Origin: DASUBV01 sp963822485
GTDB lineage: Bacteria > Actinomycetota > Actinomycetes > Streptosporangiales > Streptosporangiaceae
NCBI GenBank assembly: GCA_963822485.1
Contig: CAWGHW010000031.1
Location: forward strand, 992,001-1,056,000
Reading direction: 5' to 3'
Length of the DNA stretch: 64,000 bases
In this document: one piece after another, positions 34,479 through 42,454 of the stretch
Numbering within the stretch: position 1 is the stretch's first letter
Layout: every line of letters starts with the position of its first letter
Translations under genes and position numbers: made by a program
The notes under the pieces: model-generated
What the model was told of the DNA's origin: nothing
Databases searched by the model: none
The model's input: only the letters and a program-made list of their open reading frames with translations

Positions 34479-36386
34479 ATGCGAACCATCCGAGCCGACG
34501 GGCCCGGCGTGGACATGGTCATCGCCGCGCAGCGCGGTGACCGGACGGCCCTGGAGACCTTGCTAGGCCAGTACCTGCCGCTGCTGTACAACATCATCGG
34601 CCGGGCGCTGAACGGCCACGCCGATACCGACGACGTCGTGCAGGAGACCATGCTGCGGGCCGTACGCGGCCTGCCCGAGCTGCGCGATCCCGGCGCTTTC
34701 CGGTCCTGGCTGGTGGCGGTGGCCGTGCGCCAGGTCCGCGACCACGTGACCGCGCGCAAGGTGCCGGTGGCCCGCGACCCGGTCCCCGAGGTGGCCGACC
34801 CCGACGCCGACTTCGTGGACCTGACGATCCTGCGGCTCGGCCTGTCCGGGCAGCGCCGCGAGGCGGCTGAGGCCACCCGCTGGCTGGACCTCGAGGACCG
34901 CGAGGTGCTGGCGCTGTGGTGGCAGGAAGCGGCCGGCGCGCTGGACCGGGACGCGGTCGCGTCCGGCCTGGGCATGTCGCCGGCCCACACCGCGGTGCGG
35001 ATCAGCCGGATGAAGGAGCGGCTGACCACCGCCCGGCTGGTGGTCCGGGCGCTGCGGGCCCGGCCGCCGTGCTCCGCGCTGGCCTCGGTGACCACGGGCT
35101 GGGACGCCACGCCGAGCCCGCTGTGGCGCAAGCGCGTCGCCCGGCACGCCCGCGAGTGCCCGCGCTGCCAGGCCCAGCTCACCGGCATGGTGCCCGCGGA
35201 GTCGCTGCTGGCCGGGCTGCCGCTGCTGCCCGCGCCGCTGGTCGCGGCGCGGCTGCTGGCCTCGGCCGCTCCGGCCGGCCGGGCTCCCCGGCCGCCGCGC
35301 GGGCGCCTGGGCCAAGGCCGGCGCGGTCCCCGGCGCGGCCTGCGGCATGCCTCCTCGGCCCGCCACCTGAAGGCGCTGCCCAAGGCGGCCGCCTACGCGC
35401 AGCCCAAGCTCGTGGTGGCCGCCGTCGCCGCGACCACCTGCGTGGCGGCCGGGACGGTCGCGGCGGTCAAGGTCTACGCGGCCCCGGCCGCGCACGTCGC
35501 CGCCCGCCCCGCGCCAGCCGTTCACAAGCCGCTCACCCACCCCGTGGTCGCCGTCACGAGCGCGACGCCGACCCACCCGCCGCGGCACCACCACCGGCCT
35601 AAGCAGCCCAAGCCGACCCCTAAGCCGACGCCCCCGCCGGTCCGGGTCACCAGCACGGCCAAGGGGGTGAGCGCCTGGAGCTTTCCCGGCGTGACCAGGG
35701 CCCTGGCTTTGTCCGGCGCCTCGTGGTACTACACCTGGTCGGCCGGCCCCGGCGTCAGCGCCCCCAGCGGCGTCAGCTTCGTGCCCATGATCTGGGGCGC
35801 GGCCAACGTCACCAGCGCGACGCTGGCCCAGGTCCGCGGCGAGGGGCACATCCTGCTCGGCTTCAACGAGCCCGACCTGGCCAGCCAGTCCAACCTCACC
35901 GTCAGCAAGGCGCTGAGCCTGTGGCCGAAGCTGATGGCGACCGGCATGACGCTGGGCAGCCCGGCCGTGGCCGACGACGCCGCCACCCCCGGCAGCTGGC
36001 TGGCCCGCTTCATGAGCGGCGCCCATGCCCGCGGCTACCGGGTCAACTTCATCACCGTGCACTGGTACGGAGGCGACTTCGCCACCGCCGCGGCGGTCAG
36101 CCAGCTCAAGAGCTACCTCCAGGCCATCTACGCCCGGTACCACCTGCCGATCTGGCTGACCGAGTTCGGGCTGGCCAACTTCGGCGGTTCCCCGGCCTTT
36201 CCCAGCGCGGCCCAGCAGGCCGCGTTCCTCACCGCCGCGACCACGATGCTGGGCAAGCTGGGCTACATCCAGCGCTACGCCTGGTTCGCGCTGCCGGTGT
36301 CCTCAGGCGACGGCACGCTGGGCCTGTTCTCCAGCGGGCCGGTGGCCACGCCGGTCGGCCGCGCCTTCGAAGCGGCCGGCGGGTAG
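34479..36386 (+). CDS. ECF sigma factor fused to a zinc anti-sigma motif, a membrane span and a GH128-like glycosidase
   Basis: 635 residues in one uninterrupted frame from ATG 34479 (GAGG upstream). Residues 15-90 are sigma region 2 (DDVVQETMLRAVRGL, FRSWLVAVAVRQVRDHV) and about 125-190 are region 4 (LDLEDREVLALWWQE, GMSPAHTAVRISRMKERL). His223-x3-Cys227-x2-Cys230 is the HxxxCxxC zinc motif of ZAS anti-sigma factors. A membrane helix spans about 310-332 (LVVAAVAATTCVAAGTVAAV). A Pro/His/Lys linker (350-390) leads to residues 393-635, a Glyco_hydro_cc/GH128-like domain with catalytic candidates Glu464 (GFNEPD) and Glu562 (WLTEFG). The predicted topology puts the sigma domain inside and the glycosidase outside. 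Release by proteolysis would be needed for sigma activity; this is inference. Confidence 0.88.
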   Translation: MRTIRADGPGVDMVIAAQRGDRTALETLLGQYLPLLYNIIGRALNGHADTDDVVQETMLRAVRGLPELRDPGAFRSWLVAVAVRQVRDHVTARKVPVARDPVPEVADPDADFVDLTILRLGLSGQRREAAEATRWLDLEDREVLALWWQEAAGALDRDAVASGLGMSPAHTAVRISRMKERLTTARLVVRALRARPPCSALASVTTGWDATPSPLWRKRVARHARECPRCQAQLTGMVPAESLLAGLPLLPAPLVAARLLASAAPAGRAPRPPRGRLGQGRRGPRRGLRHASSARHLKALPKAAAYAQPKLVVAAVAATTCVAAGTVAAVKVYAAPAAHVAARPAPAVHKPLTHPVVAVTSATPTHPPRHHHRPKQPKPTPKPTPPPVRVTSTAKGVSAWSFPGVTRALALSGASWYYTWSAGPGVSAPSGVSFVPMIWGAANVTSATLAQVRGEGHILLGFNEPDLASQSNLTVSKALSLWPKLMATGMTLGSPAVADDAATPGSWLARFMSGAHARGYRVNFITVHWYGGDFATAAAVSQLKSYLQAIYARYHLPIWLTEFGLANFGGSPAFPSAAQQAAFLTAATTMLGKLGYIQRYAWFALPVSSGDGTLGLFSSGPVATPVGRAFEAAGG

Positions 36387-36480
36387 CCGGACCCACGGAG
36401 CAGTTCGGATCGTCCGTGCCACATAGACCAGACGACCCGAACCACTCAGAGGGGCGGCGCGCGATGTGGTTACTGCGGGG

Positions 36481-36996
36481 CTAGCCGCCCTGGCCGGGCT
36501 TGATGTGGACCCGGCAGCGCAATGGCGGCGGAGCGAGGCAGCGCCGGATGACCCCGCCCGGCGAGACCCGGACCTTGCAGTGTCGCCACAGCCGCGGGGG
36601 CGGGGCCGGGCAGCAGCGCACCGTGACCGGGCCGCCGTGGCGAACCAGGACCGGGGCCGGGCAGCAGCCCGCCACGACCCAGCGGCCATGACGCGGCGGC
36701 ACCGGGGCCACGCAGCACCTCACGGTGACCGAGAAGCCAGGCCGGCGCATGATCGTCGGACAGCACCGGCCGCGTTCCCGGCCGCCGCCCCTGGCCGGAA
36801 TCCGGATCTCGCAGACCCGGCCGCCCCGGCTGGCCTGGCTGGCGTGCGTGGCCGCATGGCCGGCCGCGGCCGGGGCCGCGCTGGCCGGGCCGGCCGTGGT
36901 GAGCAGGCCCGCCCCGACGGCGATGCCGAGGCCGGCGCTGAGGACGGCTGCCTGCCGCAGCCGCAGCCGCAATTCGCGGCGCAGGTTAGTGAGCAT
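36481..36996 (-). CDS. Secreted cysteine-rich protein with periodic Cys-Cys pairs
   Basis: 171 residues; ATG 36996 follows AAGGAA. Residues 1-41 form a signal peptide (RRELRLRLRQ, then a hydrophobic core and GPASAA). The mature part has 12 Cys. Pairs at 78-79, 94-95, 111-112 and 128-129 are spaced 16-17 residues apart in a repeat like VRCC-APxxxRHGxxV, and single Cys lie at 62, 140, 153 and 161. The remainder is basic and Pro/Arg/Val rich. I do not recognise a family. An even Cys number and export suggest disulphide-bonded beta repeats. The AT-rich leader at 36997-37140 is unlike its surroundings and should hold the promoter. The gene is convergent with the sigma-glycosidase fusion. Confidence 0.65.
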   Translation of the reverse strand: MLTNLRRELRLRLRQAAVLSAGLGIAVGAGLLTTAGPASAAPAAAGHAATHASQASRGGRVCEIRIPARGGGRERGRCCPTIMRRPGFSVTVRCCVAPVPPRHGRWVVAGCCPAPVLVRHGGPVTVRCCPAPPPRLWRHCKVRVSPGGVIRRCLAPPPLRCRVHIKPGQGG

Positions 36997-37170
36997 TCAA
37001 TTTCCTTTCCGTCGATTAACGCCGTAAGGAAACTTAGGCGGCGGCGCTGAAATACCTGAGGGAAGAATGCAAGAGTTGAATGTGAGTTAGCGTTCGCATG
37101 AAATTCACATCTATAACAAAAGTTCTTTTCAGCTGGCCACCGTAACGGCAGGTCAGCGGCCCGGCCTGGG
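36997..37170 (-). promoter_or_regulatory. AT-rich leader/promoter of the Cys-rich gene
   Basis: 174 bp, clearly AT-richer than the window. On the minus strand it includes CTTTTGTTATAGATGTG (TATAGA as a -10 candidate, about 105 nt before the ATG). A long 5' leader is therefore likely. No hairpin or riboswitch pattern was recognised. Confidence 0.4.
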
Positions 37171-38547
37171 TCAGCGGGGCAGAATGCCCGGATTCAGCGT
37201 GCCGGCCGGGTCAAATGCATTCCGTATCCGGGCGAAAAGCGCCAGCTCGGCCGGCGAGCGGGCCAGGTCCAGCCAGCGGCCCTTGAGCACGCCGATGCCG
37301 TGCTCGGCCGAGATCGACCCGCCCAGCGCGGCCACCAGGCCCAGGACGGCGTCCTCGTGGCGGCCGTCGGCCGGGGCCGCGGGCACCAGGTTGACCTGGA
37401 CGTTGCCGTCCGCGACATGGCCGTAGATGATGACCGTCGCGCCGGGGTCGACCGCGGTGATCACGCCGGTCACCTCGCTGGCCAGCGTCACCCACTGGCC
37501 GGCGGGCACGGCCACGTCGAGCTTGATCGGCACGCCCACGAACCCGGCCGCCTCCGGGCTGCGCTCCCGGTAGGCCCACAGCGCGGCCCGGTCGGCGGGC
37601 TCGGTGGCCACCGCCGCGGGCCGGTCGCCGATGAGCTCGGCCAGGTCGTCGAGCGCGCCCGGCCCGTCCGCCTCGAGCAGCAGGTAGGCCGGCGCGCCAG
37701 CCGATGCTGCCTCGAGAACCAGCGGCGGGTCGAAGGCCGGCGGCCGCAGGCCCGTGTACCGGATGAGGATGTCCAGGCCGTCGCGGGTGAGGAACTCGGC
37801 CGACAGCAGCCCGGGCACCGCGACCAGCGCCCGCCGGGCCAGCTCGTGCACCTCGGCCAGCCCGCCCAGGGCGGTGAGCGTGGTGACCGGGTCGCGCGGT
37901 CGCGGCACCAGCTGGAGGCGGGCGCGGGTGATGACCGCCAGCGTGCCTTCCGACCCTGCCAGCAGACCCGGATAGTTATAGCCGGTGTTGTCCTTGACCA
38001 GCCCGGACAGGTGCGAGACGACCGTGCCGTCGGACAGTACCGCCTCGACCCCGCGCACCTGGGAGCGCATCGGGCCGTAGCGCAGGACCCGCAGCCCGCC
38101 GGCGTTGGTGGCGATGGCGCCGCCGACTGTCGCGCTGTCCCGGCTGGCGATCAGGATGCCGAGGTCCAGGTCGGGATGGGCGGCGCCGACCCGGGCCAGC
38201 GTGACCCCGGCCGACGCGGTGACCTGGCGGGCGTCGAGGTCGACCGGGCTCAGCTCGGTCAGCCGGGCCAGGCTGAGTACCACCTCGCCGTGCAGCGGGA
38301 CGCCGCCGCCGACCAGCCCGGTATTGCCGCCCTGGGGCACCACCGCGAGGCCGGCCCGGGTGCAGCAGGCCAGCACGGCGGCGACCTGCTCGGTGTCGGC
38401 CGGCCGGACCACGGCCGCGGCCCGGCCCTGGAAGCGGCCGGTCCAGTCGACGGCGAACCCGGCGGTCGCGTCGCCGGTCAGGACGTGCGGGCCGCCGACG
38501 ATGCCGGCCAGCTCGGCCTGGATCGAGGCAGTCAGTTCCGCTGGCAC
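37171..38547 (-). CDS. FAD-linked oxidase (D-2-hydroxyacid dehydrogenase / GlcD-like)
   Basis: 458 residues. The PCMH-type FAD-binding domain covers about 40-220: RPADTEQVAAVLACC, VVPQGGNTGLVGGGVPL (the pyrophosphate loop) and ASRDSATVGGAIATNAGGLR. The C-terminal substrate domain ends with the metal/FAD region IYGHVADGNVQVNLV and ISAEHGIGVLKG. This is the layout of GlcD, D-lactate dehydrogenase and D-2-hydroxyglutarate dehydrogenase. The exact 2-hydroxyacid is not certain; the close match of SAEHGIG suggests the D2HGDH/GlcD branch. It lies 52 nt downstream of murD2 on the same strand and could be read through from that operon. Confidence 0.88.
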   Translation of the reverse strand: MPAELTASIQAELAGIVGGPHVLTGDATAGFAVDWTGRFQGRAAAVVRPADTEQVAAVLACCTRAGLAVVPQGGNTGLVGGGVPLHGEVVLSLARLTELSPVDLDARQVTASAGVTLARVGAAHPDLDLGILIASRDSATVGGAIATNAGGLRVLRYGPMRSQVRGVEAVLSDGTVVSHLSGLVKDNTGYNYPGLLAGSEGTLAVITRARLQLVPRPRDPVTTLTALGGLAEVHELARRALVAVPGLLSAEFLTRDGLDILIRYTGLRPPAFDPPLVLEAASAGAPAYLLLEADGPGALDDLAELIGDRPAAVATEPADRAALWAYRERSPEAAGFVGVPIKLDVAVPAGQWVTLASEVTGVITAVDPGATVIIYGHVADGNVQVNLVPAAPADGRHEDAVLGLVAALGGSISAEHGIGVLKGRWLDLARSPAELALFARIRNAFDPAGTLNPGILPR

Positions 38548-38598
38548 GAGCTGCGTGTCGCCTTTCCCGGAGGTGTCAGGGTCCGCCGTATCAAACCC

Positions 38599-39987
38599 TT
38601 AGGGAGCGTCGCACGCCCGCATGGCCCGCGTGAAGGCCTCGCCCCGCTCGCGGTAGTTGCGGAAGACCCCGAAGCTCGGCGCGGCGGGGGACAGCAGCAC
38701 GATCCCGTCCGGCCGGGCCCAGTCGAAGCCGGCCTGCACGGCCGCGTCGAGGTCGGCGCACGGCAGCACGGCCAGCCCGGCCAGCCCGCCGTCCGGGCCG
38801 GGTGCTGGTCCGCCCGGTGCTGGTCCGCCCGCGCCGTTGGCCAGCAGGGACTCGATGGCGGCCTGGATGCGCGGGCCGCTGTCGGGCAGCGTCAGCACCA
38901 GCGTGGGCGCCGGGCCCGCCCGGCCGGCCAGCCCGGCCGCCAGCGGGGCGTAGTCGATGCCGCGGTCGTGGCCGCCGGCGATCAGCGCCACCCGCCGGCC
39001 GGGGAAGGCGTCCATGGCCGCGAGGGTGGGCAGCACGTTGGTGGACAGGCTGTCGTCCACGAACAGCACCCCGTCCACCGTGCCGACCGGCTGGAGCCGG
39101 TGGCTGAGGTGCTCGAAGCCACCGGCGGCGGCGCGCAGCGCGGCGGCGTCGCGGGCCTGGGGCACGCCCAGCGCGTCCAGGCAGGCCCGGGCGATCAGCG
39201 CGTTGCGCCGGTTGTGCGTGCCGAGCAGGCCCAGCGGCGTCATCCAGTCGGCGCCCGGGTCATCGGCCGCGTGAATCCAGGTCACCCGCGGGCCGAGCAG
39301 GCCGGCCCGCTCCCGCAGCAGGTCGCTGTCCCCGTTGGCGATGGTCAGCTCCGCGCCGGGCTGCGAGCACACCGACAGCTTGTCCCGGTAGTAGGTCTCC
39401 ACGCCGCCGTGCCAGTCCAGGTGGTCGGGGTGCAGCGAGGTGACCGCGACGACCGGCGGTGAGCAGGGCAGGTCGGTGGCCTGGTAGCTGGAGGTCTCGA
39501 TGACCCAGTAGTCGTAGGCCGCGCCGTCCACCCGCGGGTCCCAGGGCGGGGTGCCGATGTTGCCGCCGATCAGGCAGGAGTAGCCCAGCCGGGTGAGCAG
39601 GTGCCCGGTGATGGCGGTGGTGCTGCTCTTGCCCTTGGTGCCGGTCACGCACAGCACCCGGTCGCGGTCCGCCTCCTGGAGCCACAGGCCCAGGCCGCCC
39701 GCCACCGGGATGCCGCGCTCCTCCAGTTCGGCCACCTCGGGCCGGTAGCGGCTGATGCCGGGCGACTTCACCACCACGTCGCAGTGCCTCAGCGCGGCCA
39801 GGCCGCTGCTGGCGGTGGCGAACACCTGGAGGCCGTCCACGTCGCCGGGCGGCGGCCGGTCGTCCACCAGCACCGGCTCCACGCCCAGCGTGCGCAGCCG
39901 GGCCAGGCTCGCGGCGCCCTCGACGCCGAGGCCCCAGACGCCGACGCGGGCGCCGCGCAGGTCAGACCAGCAGATCTTGGGGCGCAT
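38599..39987 (-). CDS. murD2: MurD2: UDP-MurNAc-L-Ala--L-Glu ligase
   Basis: 462 residues. Mur ligase features: Rossmann-like N-domain (VGVWGLGVEGAASLARL), ATP-binding loop VTGTKGKSSTT (114-124), GGNIGTPPWDP, IETSSYQ, SLHPDHLDWHG and HNRRNALIARACLDALG, with FVDDSLSTN in the C-terminal domain. GTKGKSST in place of GTNGKTT is typical of this branch. The gene overlaps the 3' end of murL by 26 bases. MurD2 adds L-Glu instead of D-Glu to UDP-MurNAc-L-Ala, and MurL then epimerises it, a route described in Xanthomonas. Assignment as MurD2 rather than MurD rests on the coupled murL. No glutamate racemase is seen in the window. Confidence 0.87.
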   Translation of the reverse strand: MRPKICWSDLRGARVGVWGLGVEGAASLARLRTLGVEPVLVDDRPPPGDVDGLQVFATASSGLAALRHCDVVVKSPGISRYRPEVAELEERGIPVAGGLGLWLQEADRDRVLCVTGTKGKSSTTAITGHLLTRLGYSCLIGGNIGTPPWDPRVDGAAYDYWVIETSSYQATDLPCSPPVVAVTSLHPDHLDWHGGVETYYRDKLSVCSQPGAELTIANGDSDLLRERAGLLGPRVTWIHAADDPGADWMTPLGLLGTHNRRNALIARACLDALGVPQARDAAALRAAAGGFEHLSHRLQPVGTVDGVLFVDDSLSTNVLPTLAAMDAFPGRRVALIAGGHDRGIDYAPLAAGLAGRAGPAPTLVLTLPDSGPRIQAAIESLLANGAGGPAPGGPAPGPDGGLAGLAVLPCADLDAAVQAGFDWARPDGIVLLSPAAPSFGVFRNYRERGEAFTRAMRACDAP

Positions 39988-41377
39988 AGCTATCCGGGAT
40001 GAAGTGATCGCTCATGGGCAGCAGCAGCTTGGCCGCGTCGGGCAGGTCGGGGGTCTGGGCCACCTCGGCCGCCAGTTCCTGGAGCAGCGGGGTGCCGGCC
40101 CGGTCTGGCCGCTGCGCGGCGAGCAGCGCGGCGGCCCGGCACTCGCCGATCTCGCCGACGCACTCGAACGGCTTGCTGTCGGGCAGCGTGCCCAGCAGCG
40201 CGCGGAACTTCGGGGCCAGGGACTGCGCCGGGTCGGGGTCGGCCAGCGGCTCCTGGCCGCCGAAGATGGCGCTGAGCTCCTCGGCGGGCAGGAACGGGGC
40301 CAGGATCAGGTCGATGAAGCAGCACTTGTCGCAGCGGCCGCACCAGTGGTCGAGCCGCTTGGACTCGTCCAGGTGGAAGGCCCGGTTGCAGCTGCGGAAC
40401 GTGCCGTGGTACTCGGTCAGCCCGGCGAACCGCAGCGCGACCCACAGCTCGCTGAACGGGCGCAGGAAGGAGAAGTAGCTGACCCCGCTGACCCTGCTGC
40501 CTCCGCTGACCCCGCTGTCTCCGCCGCCGAGCGCCATGGCCAGCACCTCGCGGAAGGCGCCCTCGAAGGTCATGCTCTTGGAGAACTGGTGGTTGACCGG
40601 CCGGCCGTCCGCCTCCAGCGTCGGGATCGACGCCGACCACTCGTTCGACATCACCACGGCGTCGCGGCCGGCCAGCACCGCGGCCATGACCGCGATGGCG
40701 GACAGGATCCCGGTCACCGGGACGTGCCCGTTCAGGAAGCCCAGCTCCGCCGAGCGCAGTAGCTGCGGGTCGATCTCGCGGCCCGCCCGCACGATGGGCA
40801 GCCCGGTCACCGCGGCCGGCGCCTCGATGGCCTCGAACCGGCTGCCGGGCCGGCTCATGATGAACAGCGCCGCGTCGGCCCGGCGCCGGACGTGCTCGAC
40901 GGTGACGATGGAGTCGATCCCGCCGCCGAACGGGACCAGCGGCCGGGTCGGTGCCGCGGGCCGCGGGTCGGCGGGCCGCCCGGCGGGGAGTTCCGGCTCG
41001 GGGCGGCTCGGGCCCTCGATCCGCAGCCCGGACAGGTCCAGTCCGTTGCGGTAGGCGAACTCGCCCAGGCCGTCGAGGTAGAACGAGCGCAGGAACCGGC
41101 GCTCGGTGTCGGTGACCGCGGTGGTGCCGAGGTCGATGACCGGCGGCGCGGCGGTCTTGTAGTAGGAGACGCCGGCCAGCAGGAAGACCAGCCGGGCCGC
41201 CTGCCCGGCGGCCGGGTCGTCCCAGCGGCCGCCGGGGTCGAACGTGACCTTCTCCTCGAACTGCCGGTCGCCCAGCGAGTACCGGCACGACAGCAGGCCC
41301 CGTTCGGGGTCCAGCTGCCAGGACTCGTAGCGGAACGGCGCCGGGGTTATCTGCGGGATTATCTGCGGGGCGGTCAT
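39962..41377 (-). CDS. murL: MurL: UDP-MurNAc-L-Ala-L-Glu epimerase
   Basis: 471 residues starting in an ATGA overlap with pgeF. The sequence has a PP-loop-like ATP site, LVPFGGGIDSIV (147-158), VVMSNEWSAS and HQFSKSMTFE. A Cys-rich segment FRSCNRAFHLDESKRLDHW then CGRCDKCCF resembles the zinc-like cluster in this family. I recognise it as MurL, which inverts the terminal Glu of UDP-MurNAc-L-Ala-L-Glu in an ATP-dependent reaction. With MurD2 it replaces the MurI/MurD route. The protein is cytosolic. The Gly/Ser-rich insertion near 290-300 (GGGDSGVSGGSRVSGVS) is probably a surface loop. The frame is intact throughout. Confidence 0.87.
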   Translation of the reverse strand: MTAPQIIPQITPAPFRYESWQLDPERGLLSCRYSLGDRQFEEKVTFDPGGRWDDPAAGQAARLVFLLAGVSYYKTAAPPVIDLGTTAVTDTERRFLRSFYLDGLGEFAYRNGLDLSGLRIEGPSRPEPELPAGRPADPRPAAPTRPLVPFGGGIDSIVTVEHVRRRADAALFIMSRPGSRFEAIEAPAAVTGLPIVRAGREIDPQLLRSAELGFLNGHVPVTGILSAIAVMAAVLAGRDAVVMSNEWSASIPTLEADGRPVNHQFSKSMTFEGAFREVLAMALGGGDSGVSGGSRVSGVSYFSFLRPFSELWVALRFAGLTEYHGTFRSCNRAFHLDESKRLDHWCGRCDKCCFIDLILAPFLPAEELSAIFGGQEPLADPDPAQSLAPKFRALLGTLPDSKPFECVGEIGECRAAALLAAQRPDRAGTPLLQELAAEVAQTPDLPDAAKLLLPMSDHFIPDSYAPQDLLV

Positions 41378-42318
41378 CCGCGCGTCTCCTCGCCCGGCGT
41401 CGGCCGCTGGTCGGTGTGCGTGAGGCGGGCCACGAGCGCGAACCTACCGCACGGACGAGCGGTCCGGTCGCTGAAGAACAGCCCGGGTCCCTGGCCGCCG
41501 GGATCCGGCCCGGTCGGTACCGCCGCGACGTGGATCTGGCCGTCTGGCACGCCCGCCTGCGCGAGCTGCCGGCGGTTGGCCGCCCACAGGTCGAGCAGCC
41601 ACCGCCCGGTGCCGTCCGGCCGCAGGATGGTGCCGGTGCCCGGCCCGGTGCCGCCGCCGGCGTCATGGTCGCCGCCGCCGCCCCCGACGGCCTCGGCCGC
41701 GGGGCCGAAGTAACGCCGCACCTCGGTCGCCACGTCCTCGCCCACCTGGTAGCGGTCCGGGCCGATGGCGGGCCCGATGCCGGCCAGCACGCGCTCCGGC
41801 CGGGCGCCGAGGCCGGCCATGGCGGTCAGCGTGGCCGGCCCGATCCCGGCCACGGTGCCGCGCCAGCCCGCGTGCACGCAGGCCAGCACCCGGGCGGCCG
41901 GGTCGTACAGGACGACGGGCACGCAGTCCCCGACCAGGATGGCCAGCACGACCCCCGGATCGGCGGTGACCAGCGCGTCGGTGTCCGGGACGGCATCGTC
42001 CAGGCTCAGCGTGCCCCGGCCCCGGTCGGCCGCCGTCACCACCTGGGCCCGGCTGCTGTGGACCTGGCGCGCGAACACGAAGTCGGCCAGTCCGGCGCCC
42101 GCCGCGGCGGCCGTCCGGCGCCGGTTCTCCAGCACGGCGCCCGGCTCGTCGTGCACGCTGAGGCTGAGGTTCAGCGACTCATACGGGCCCGCCGACACGC
42201 CGCCGCCCCTGGTGGTCACCATGACCTGGGCGCCGAGGCCCTCGAACGCCGGCCAGGCCAGCACCTCCAGGCCGCCCTGGGGGCGGATCTCGCAGCTCGC
42301 CGTCACCGGTGCGGTCAT
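41374..42318 (-). CDS. pgeF: PgeF/YfiH peptidoglycan editing factor (laccase-domain protein)
   Basis: 314 residues, longer than most YfiH proteins because of a Gly/Asp-rich insertion near 210-235. The family's zinc and active-site residues are present: FARQVHSS (His87), LVGDCVPVVLYD (Cys132) and VHAGWRGTVAGI (His149), plus IGPAIGPDRYQVGEDV. E. coli YfiH/PgeF removes UDP-MurNAc carrying L-Ser in place of L-Ala. Other family members act as purine nucleoside phosphorylases (LACC1-like). Being first in a coupled pgeF-murL-murD2 operon strongly favours the peptidoglycan role here: it would clean the precursor that MurD2 and MurL then act on. Confidence 0.88.
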   Translation of the reverse strand: MTAPVTASCEIRPQGGLEVLAWPAFEGLGAQVMVTTRGGGVSAGPYESLNLSLSVHDEPGAVLENRRRTAAAAGAGLADFVFARQVHSSRAQVVTAADRGRGTLSLDDAVPDTDALVTADPGVVLAILVGDCVPVVLYDPAARVLACVHAGWRGTVAGIGPATLTAMAGLGARPERVLAGIGPAIGPDRYQVGEDVATEVRRYFGPAAEAVGGGGGDHDAGGGTGPGTGTILRPDGTGRWLLDLWAANRRQLAQAGVPDGQIHVAAVPTGPDPGGQGPGLFFSDRTARPCGRFALVARLTHTDQRPTPGEETRG

Positions 42319-42454
42319 GCCCGGATCCTAGTAGCCAGCGCGGCCTCACTCGGCCACCTACACACCTGACCCCGAGAGCCCCGCCCGCCCCACGACCCAT
42401 CGCTGGCCCCGGGGCTGCGTCATAGCCGGGGCGGCGTGATACATAGTCGCTTTT

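Noticed and set aside
37300..39462. 720-codon plus-strand frame
   Set aside because: It lies opposite the FAD oxidase and murD2, which both have clear family motifs; its composition is shadow-like.
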